From: a virus
DNA length: 27,211 bases
Reading direction: 5' to 3' (one strand)
IMG/VR virus record: IMGVR_UViG_3300000553_000275
Location: 1 to 27,211 of that record
Shown here: piece after piece, positions 23,901 to 27,211 of the stretch
Numbering within the stretch: the first letter of the stretch is position 1
Layout of the letters: every line of letters starts with the position of its first letter
Notes under the pieces: generated by a model
Database searches by the model: none
What the model saw: only the letters and a program-made list of their open reading frames with translations
Told to the model about the DNA's origin: nothing
Made by a program: the position numbers and the translations under genes

Positions 23901-26169
23901 GGAAAGAAATCAACCATGGGCAGACGGACAACATAATACAGACTTATTTTTGGGACTTGTATTACACCAAAATTTCTCAACAATTAACGGTGTGGTCACA
24001 TATCCAGCATTATCATATGGATATAAACAACGAACATATGATTTCATAAAAGCGTTTGGTTCCCTAAAATTAAGTGGATATGCAATGACACCGAGCGGAA
24101 GTTCTACTGGAAGTTTAACAGTGGGAAGTGGAACGGCTTGGGCTGATGGGAGAAATTATACAGTTGACCCTAACAATCCAAGTTACATTGTTGATCCAGG
24201 AACAAATGTAAGTAAAATTTTTAGATACTATCAAAGTGGTAGCTCATTTGTTTATGATAGTAACGGTGGAATTGGATATTCTTCAATTGATCCGACACGG
24301 TATAATAGTAATGGGGTATTAACAGCAGTTCCCGGCACTGGTGCCAATAGACGATGGACCGTTCAGAGATGTTATTGGTTTCCTAATAGTGCAACCAAAG
24401 CGGTAATAGTTTATTATGGTAACGCCACTTATACAACCCAAACAGATGCAATTGCTAATATTCCATATGAAACATTTTCAGAATCGACGATAACAGCGGA
24501 AAGTGCCATATCACTCGGAACATTAATAGTTAGAAATAATGCAACATTTACGGATTCAACTAGTTATGCAATTCTTTCTGCCGGATTGTTTAGGAATTCT
24601 GGTGGTTCTGGTGGTAGTAGCACAATTGCTAATTATTTGACAGATTTAACTGATGTATCTATTGTATCACCTACTAGTGGAGATTTATTGATATATGGTG
24701 CGGATGGAGACTCTAAATGGAATAATTCAAAAGTATTAAATGGTAGTTATTCATTAAATGGTTCTTTAGATATTGCATCTGGAACTTCTGTGGGTGTTCC
24801 TCCAACGGCAAGTGCTAGATTATATTCCAACACTGTAAACGGAGTTAATCAATTAAATTGGACAGATTATACTGGATATAATATTAGAATTGGTAGAGAT
24901 GTTTTATTTACCGGGCACAATTCAGAAATTAATACACTGAATACTGGAGAAATTGTTTATATATCTGGATCAACGGGAACTAGTCCAAATGTTAAGAGAG
25001 CAATGGCAAATTCTCTTAATACACTGCCTGCTGTTGGAATCGTTATTAACACCGGAGGTATTAGTTCTGGTGGATATGGTCGGGTATTAAAAATTGGTAG
25101 AACTGAGTGTATATTTGATACGTCTAGATTTAATATTGGGGACAAATTATATGTCAGTGCTACAAATAGTGGATCACTAACAAATGTTCAGCCAAGTTCT
25201 CCAAATTATACACAGTTTATTGGCTATGTAATAACAACGGATGCTACATCAGGATCTGTATCGGTTAACTTCAATTCCATGGAGCCATTGTCCTGTTCAT
25301 ATGCATTAAGTTCGAGTTATTCCAATAATTCTACGAGTGCATCATATTCACTAAATGCAACAACTGCACAAACTGCCTCGTCTATAAATTTTGTGCCGGC
25401 CACTTCCAGCTATTCAAATAATAGCACGTCGGCAAGCTATTCCAACATTTCAACGTCATCTAGTGTTGCTACATCAGCTTTAACAGCATCATCAATCAAT
25501 TTTATACCAAATTTGGCTAACACCGCAAGCTATAATATTAGTTCCAGCCATTCGTTAAACAGTGATAATGCAATTTCTAGTTCGTATGCTTTAAGCTCTA
25601 GTTGGGCACCAACTCCTCCTTCACTAGTTACAGGTTCAACTTACCCAATCACATCAAGCTGGAGCAATAATTCGGTTTCCAGTTCGTATGCAAATACCGC
25701 AGGAACCGCCAGTTATGTATCTGGATCTGTTGTAATAACAGGATCCATCTCAAATGCTGTTAGTGCAAGTTATTCTTTATCATCAAGCTATGCAGCAACT
25801 GCGAGTTATATTCAACCCGCTATCCTTGCATCTTTTGGAATGACAATTAATGGTAATGGAGCAGTCCCATCTACAGGTATAAAGGGATTCGTAACAATCC
25901 CATATAATCTTACAGTTACTGGTTGGTATATTAATGCGAATACATCCGGTTCTGCTGTGGTAGATGTAATTCGGTCTACTTATGGTGGTGCTTCTGCCAG
26001 TGTTGCCGGAAGTGAATTGCCGACATTGTCAAGCCAGATTAGTAATAGAAACTTGACAGTGTCAACTTGGACATCTTCGCTAAATGCCAATGATATTATA
26101 CAATTTAATCTAAATTCGGTATCAAATTCAACTATAATAAGTGTCTCAATCATCGGAAATAAACGTTAA
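20947..26169 (+). CDS. Tail fibre / receptor-binding protein with mosaic Ser-rich repeats
   Basis: A 1740-residue protein. I chose the ATG at 20947 over the TTG at 20941, which falls next to the promoter-like octamer. Residues 1-680 form a beta-rich base (LSDYFVVSELPSVLNAGK, then NIKIDPSQENRSKVIF) like the fibre-base proteins of big environmental phages. Residues about 675-830 and 1445-1620 are Ser/Asn/Ala-rich (S)SYS/SSW repeats typical of phage fibre shafts. Between them, about 905-1100 carries a VLWGGSITTGSSTTINIGSG, GIIV and NYVNWN pattern seen in fibres. About 1300-1440 is another fibre domain (IRIGRDVLFTGHN, GEIVYISGSTG, VGIVINTGG, FNIGDKLYVS). Residues about 1625-1740 (FGMTINGNGAVPSTGIKGFV, then a GWYIN strand) match a common environmental-phage C-terminal domain. 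It probably contacts the host. The first ribosome-binding signal is weak. Internal DNA repeats point to recombination. Confidence 0.8.
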   Translation: MINNTQKSGAKYSLSTMPVDIEDASHLSDYFVVSELPSVLNAGKTLFAINGSPLLKSNAQILVEVLDASGNALYYEVAESGYYSYNVTTDLAISITVDQSTEPGIGTITLVGTTATGQNVRWSTNIKIDPSQENRSKVIFYQTPKIETNSSLVYVLNETLSSANTDPIIISGSIYGTPNVPRAYSDINAIDPKKTQTGYTLTTLNTSQGFSSDNVNSTIVLNVDTISYLNGNNIVTRSVDITQSYDITGVINTGSITIDSPFTYFTGNVNQVVPIIHGNFTNKYVHVGYITGSEADDESNPDKKKIFQYMPHNGGIVFLKNGYLEVTYSNLATFTGKVYRHKIYRRSLNKSSDYECIADEPLENKNILIDTITVNRFFNEIGKYPNQTHVNRYYYSSSANLHLTQSSDPILDSMTINCSSPNPLGISLSQYIIIKNNSSIYTTSSAYIPYDSNAFETRKSASYDSNFLELYPNTDYSIGADLALTSNDITKESRLTFYFTGSFNNDLAQSDPAYVNGVGLKLAEYILPPGKSSVTFDSVMDKTLFSFVNDYRGTIVMVPVNLSSIRISNFSVSTFSEYGFNPDLYTVRIPFDVTVKNEQFEIKIEFFDVDFNLIYSELIDVINFDQYGQTLYKYIPNYLSADQQSVVNTLNSGSISLTVPITASAFLTTNPGVGFFGTASYALNSSGSSGTSLITGSTYPITSSWSNNSVTSSNAISSSYALSASYAANVPTSVPTSSYSYTSSWSVNSLTASSINFVPNLANTASYNISSSHSLNSDNSVSSSYSISSSWAPTPPALVTGSTYPITSSWSNYSISSGYSLNSGTSTNLSGGYVSSSGIVSNTISANTASFSGLTINDYLQLLPVNANIIPTDHSAGYIYVSGSTNQIYFSQYNGLATDTVQLSWLEDNLYTGVLWGGSITTGSSTTINIGSGSGIIVNLNATITEQPYPTINYVNWNTITNYPLSYLTSSISSFIGIDSSGNVLERNQPWADGQHNTDLFLGLVLHQNFSTINGVVTYPALSYGYKQRTYDFIKAFGSLKLSGYAMTPSGSSTGSLTVGSGTAWADGRNYTVDPNNPSYIVDPGTNVSKIFRYYQSGSSFVYDSNGGIGYSSIDPTRYNSNGVLTAVPGTGANRRWTVQRCYWFPNSATKAVIVYYGNATYTTQTDAIANIPYETFSESTITAESAISLGTLIVRNNATFTDSTSYAILSAGLFRNSGGSGGSSTIANYLTDLTDVSIVSPTSGDLLIYGADGDSKWNNSKVLNGSYSLNGSLDIASGTSVGVPPTASARLYSNTVNGVNQLNWTDYTGYNIRIGRDVLFTGHNSEINTLNTGEIVYISGSTGTSPNVKRAMANSLNTLPAVGIVINTGGISSGGYGRVLKIGRTECIFDTSRFNIGDKLYVSATNSGSLTNVQPSSPNYTQFIGYVITTDATSGSVSVNFNSMEPLSCSYALSSSYSNNSTSASYSLNATTAQTASSINFVPATSSYSNNSTSASYSNISTSSSVATSALTASSINFIPNLANTASYNISSSHSLNSDNAISSSYALSSSWAPTPPSLVTGSTYPITSSWSNNSVSSSYANTAGTASYVSGSVVITGSISNAVSASYSLSSSYAATASYIQPAILASFGMTINGNGAVPSTGIKGFVTIPYNLTVTGWYINANTSGSAVVDVIRSTYGGASASVAGSELPTLSSQISNRNLTVSTWTSSLNANDIIQFNLNSVSNSTIISVSIIGNKR
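23085..23112 (+). repeat. 28-base direct repeat, copy 1 (fibre gene)
   Basis: Identical to 25566-25593; begins TAATGCAATTTCTAG and encodes NAISSSYAL. In this first block it lies before the 50-base repeat; in the second block it lies after it, so the order is swapped. Confidence 0.85.
23221..23270 (+). repeat. 50-base direct repeat, copy 1 (fibre gene)
   Basis: Bases 23221-23270 are identical to 25507-25556, starting CCAAATTTGGCTAACACCGC. They encode PNLANTASYNISSSHSL. Protein similarity extends on both sides (TASSINF before, NSDN after). Confidence 0.9.
23344..23372 (+). repeat. 29-base direct repeat, copy 1 (fibre gene)
   Basis: Identical to 25630-25658, starting ACAGGTTCAACTTACCC and encoding TGSTYPITSS. 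A diverged third copy lies near 23029-23059. Confidence 0.85.
25507..25556 (+). repeat. 50-base direct repeat, copy 2 (fibre gene)
   Basis: Second copy of the repeat at 23221-23270, 2.3 kb downstream in the same reading frame. Identity at synonymous positions implies a recent duplication or gene conversion rather than protein-level constraint. Confidence 0.9.
25566..25593 (+). repeat. 28-base direct repeat, copy 2 (fibre gene)
   Basis: Second copy of 23085-23112, here immediately after the 50-base repeat and before SSSWAPTPP, giving a segment that is a mosaic of two parts of the first block. Confidence 0.85.
25630..25658 (+). repeat. 29-base direct repeat, copy 2 (fibre gene)
   Basis: Second copy of 23344-23372, encoding TGSTYPITSS. 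Confidence 0.85.
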
Positions 26170-26184
26170 CAACTATTTAAGAGT

Positions 26185-26694
26185 ATGGCATATAACTACC
26201 AATTTATTAATAGACTATCTCAATACGGATATACCAGTTATGATTTAATATTAACCGATAATTCTGGTATTATGCCAGATGTTCGTTTAATGAAGGAATT
26301 TAAAGTCGGCGAGGATAACGATCTAGACTCGATTGGTGCAACAGAATGTAATAATGCCACGCAAGCTTACAATGACAATCAAACAAGACAGTGGGTTATT
26401 AAACAAATACAAGATGCATCTGGTTTAGTGTATGACTATATAAATTCGTCAAATCCAGATTTAAATGTCTTAAATAATGTTAATAATATTATTAATCCTG
26501 TATTGAATTTTTATGGGATACCGACCCAAGAAGGGCTCCAACCCCTCCTGTTAACACGCTTAAACAATAATATTAATACAATTTTGGAAGCTTTTAATCA
26601 ATTGCCAATAACTGACAATACAATACCGGCAACACAATATTTTGTAAATCAGGTTCAGTTAGCACTAACACCGACCAGTTCATCAGGACAATAA
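26185..26694 (+). CDS. Hypothetical protein downstream of the tail fibre
   Basis: A 169-residue protein that I do not recognise. The N-terminus (YQFINRLSQYGYTSYDLILT) is followed by an acidic stretch (VGEDNDLDSIGATECNN) and a mostly helical, Asn-rich half (DLNVLNNVNNIINPVLNFYG, NTILEAFNQLP). It has no signal peptide or membrane segment. It starts 15 bases after the fibre gene; AAGAG just before the ATG may serve as a weak ribosome-binding site, and TATTTAAG at 26174-26181 is a partial match to the gap octamer. Position suggests a fibre-associated or fibre-assembly protein, but no sequence feature proves it. Its low GC matches the fibre gene and contrasts with the next gene. Confidence 0.65.
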   Translation: MAYNYQFINRLSQYGYTSYDLILTDNSGIMPDVRLMKEFKVGEDNDLDSIGATECNNATQAYNDNQTRQWVIKQIQDASGLVYDYINSSNPDLNVLNNVNNIINPVLNFYGIPTQEGLQPLLLTRLNNNINTILEAFNQLPITDNTIPATQYFVNQVQLALTPTSSSGQ

Positions 26695-26696
26695 CA

Positions 26697-27211
26697 ATGG
26701 CTACCTACATTTCCAATCCAGCAGGAGGTAATCTAACAGCATCCGGTTCGTGGTTGCAGGTATCGTCTACGGCTGAAAATGACTCGGTTGCCACAGGAAC
26801 AGCCGCTACAACCGCTTTCCAGTACAGTTCGACCTTCGTCCCTGCGGCTTCGGCAGTCGGTGGGGTTGCGGTTAGAATTTACTCCAGATCCGTTGCCTCG
26901 GTCGGCACAGTAACGGTCTATTTTGCCAACAACACTTCCGCAGGAGCCAGAGAAGCCAGCACAACCCTGCAAATTGCTGATTTTCCAAACCTTCAAACCC
27001 AAAACTGCGGTTGGGCTTATTTTCAATTTCCAGCCTCAGTAACGCCAAACGGAACCGACGCTTACAAAATTGGTATTTGCACCTCCCAATATGTCTTTAC
27101 TGTTTCTGGGGTTTCTGTTGCTCCGCTGCCAGGCAACACCTATACCAACAATGGGTTTACATTTACTATTCAAGGGACAAGCATTGTGGCTGGATCTGGC
27201 ATTATTTCAGC
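26697..27211 (+). CDS. Adhesin-like structural protein, 3' end beyond the window; foreign base composition
   Basis: An open frame from the ATG at 26697 to the right edge (171 codons visible, no stop). It starts two bases after the previous stop. It reads MATYISNPAGGNLTASGSWL and continues with beta-strand-rich sequence (AVGGVAVRIYSRS, VGTVTVYFANNTSAG, WAYFQFPASV), a jelly-roll or lectin-like pattern. Near the edge it reads GNTYTNNGFTFTIQGTSI, a motif recurrent in repeat-bearing surface proteins of environmental phages and uncultured bacteria. GC is about 50% over 26701-27180 against roughly a third or less nearby, with GCC, ACC, TCG and GTC codons that are scarce in its neighbours. It is probably a recently acquired receptor-binding gene. 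An antisense frame at 26733-27026 is a composition shadow. Confidence 0.7.
   Translation, partial: MATYISNPAGGNLTASGSWLQVSSTAENDSVATGTAATTAFQYSSTFVPAASAVGGVAVRIYSRSVASVGTVTVYFANNTSAGAREASTTLQIADFPNLQTQNCGWAYFQFPASVTPNGTDAYKIGICTSQYVFTVSGVSVAPLPGNTYTNNGFTFTIQGTSIVAGSGIIS

Noticed and set aside
22975-25810. CRISPR array or satellite DNA in the repeated fibre segments
   Set aside because: The repeats are few, in frame, of different lengths and irregularly spaced; they encode Ser-rich fibre shaft units.
26733-27026. 97-residue minus-strand frame in the high-GC segment
   Set aside because: It is an antisense shadow; the + strand frame from 26697 is continuous, tightly spaced after the previous gene and reads as a beta-rich surface protein.
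1-27211. Alternative genetic code, because no gene here ends in TAG (nearly all end in TAA, one in TGA)
   Set aside because: All genes read through at full family length under the standard bacterial code. TAA preference is expected in AT-rich DNA, and no gene appears broken by an in-frame TAG or TGA.

Overview
This window reads as part of a large, AT-rich tailed-phage genome (contractile-tail or T4-like/huge-phage type), most likely assembled from an environmental sample. Every convincing gene is on the + strand. Genes are packed end to end, and no stretch above 300 bases lacks a gene. The window opens inside a gp6-like baseplate wedge gene and continues through very large tail, baseplate and fibre proteins. 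I see no tRNA, rRNA, CRISPR array, integrase, transposase or bacterial housekeeping gene. The host cannot be named. Shine-Dalgarno sites are mostly weak or absent, which would suit hosts such as Bacteroidota, but this is only a hint.

Layout. (1) 1-1674: baseplate wedge gene, 5' end cut off. (2) 1677-4894: small or Cys-rich proteins, including two with a shared N-terminal module, one of which carries three Ig-like domains. (3) 4938-7144: a DNRLRE-like structural protein, then a protein with two EF-hand/dockerin-type calcium loops. (4) 7149-12113: a 1654-residue tail protein with a gpI-like core. (5) 12173-13904: two structural proteins of types common in large environmental phages. (6) 13963-17121: a 1052-residue protein with about seven FG-GAP-like repeats (probable beta-propeller) followed by a dockerin-like pair. 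(7) 17159-20890: a three-gene non-structural island holding a CheY-like receiver protein, a translationally coupled coiled-coil/membrane protein, and a 944-residue protein that joins a ligase-like nucleotidyltransferase to two Pol-beta-type nucleotidyltransferase domains. (8) 20947-26169: a 1740-residue tail fibre with internal mosaic repeats. (9) 26185-26694: an unknown small protein. (10) From 26697 to the right edge: the start of another adhesin-like gene whose GC content (about 50%) is far above its surroundings.

How it works together. Regions 1-6 and 8-10 appear to build the distal tail: baseplate, receptor-binding or adhesion proteins, and their calcium- or disulphide-stabilised domains. 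The island at 17159-20890 looks like signalling and nucleotide chemistry embedded among late structural genes. The same octamer, TATTTAT(A/T), occurs in every intergenic gap longer than about 35 bases (five of five), including the gap before the island, so all these units are probably switched on together. Its reverse complement, (A/T)ATAAATA, is the T4/cyanophage late-promoter core, which makes its orientation a puzzle.

The strongest leads are the triple nucleotidyltransferase fusion, the phage-borne receiver, the gap octamer, the compositionally foreign gene at the right edge, and the calcium-loop/propeller adhesins.
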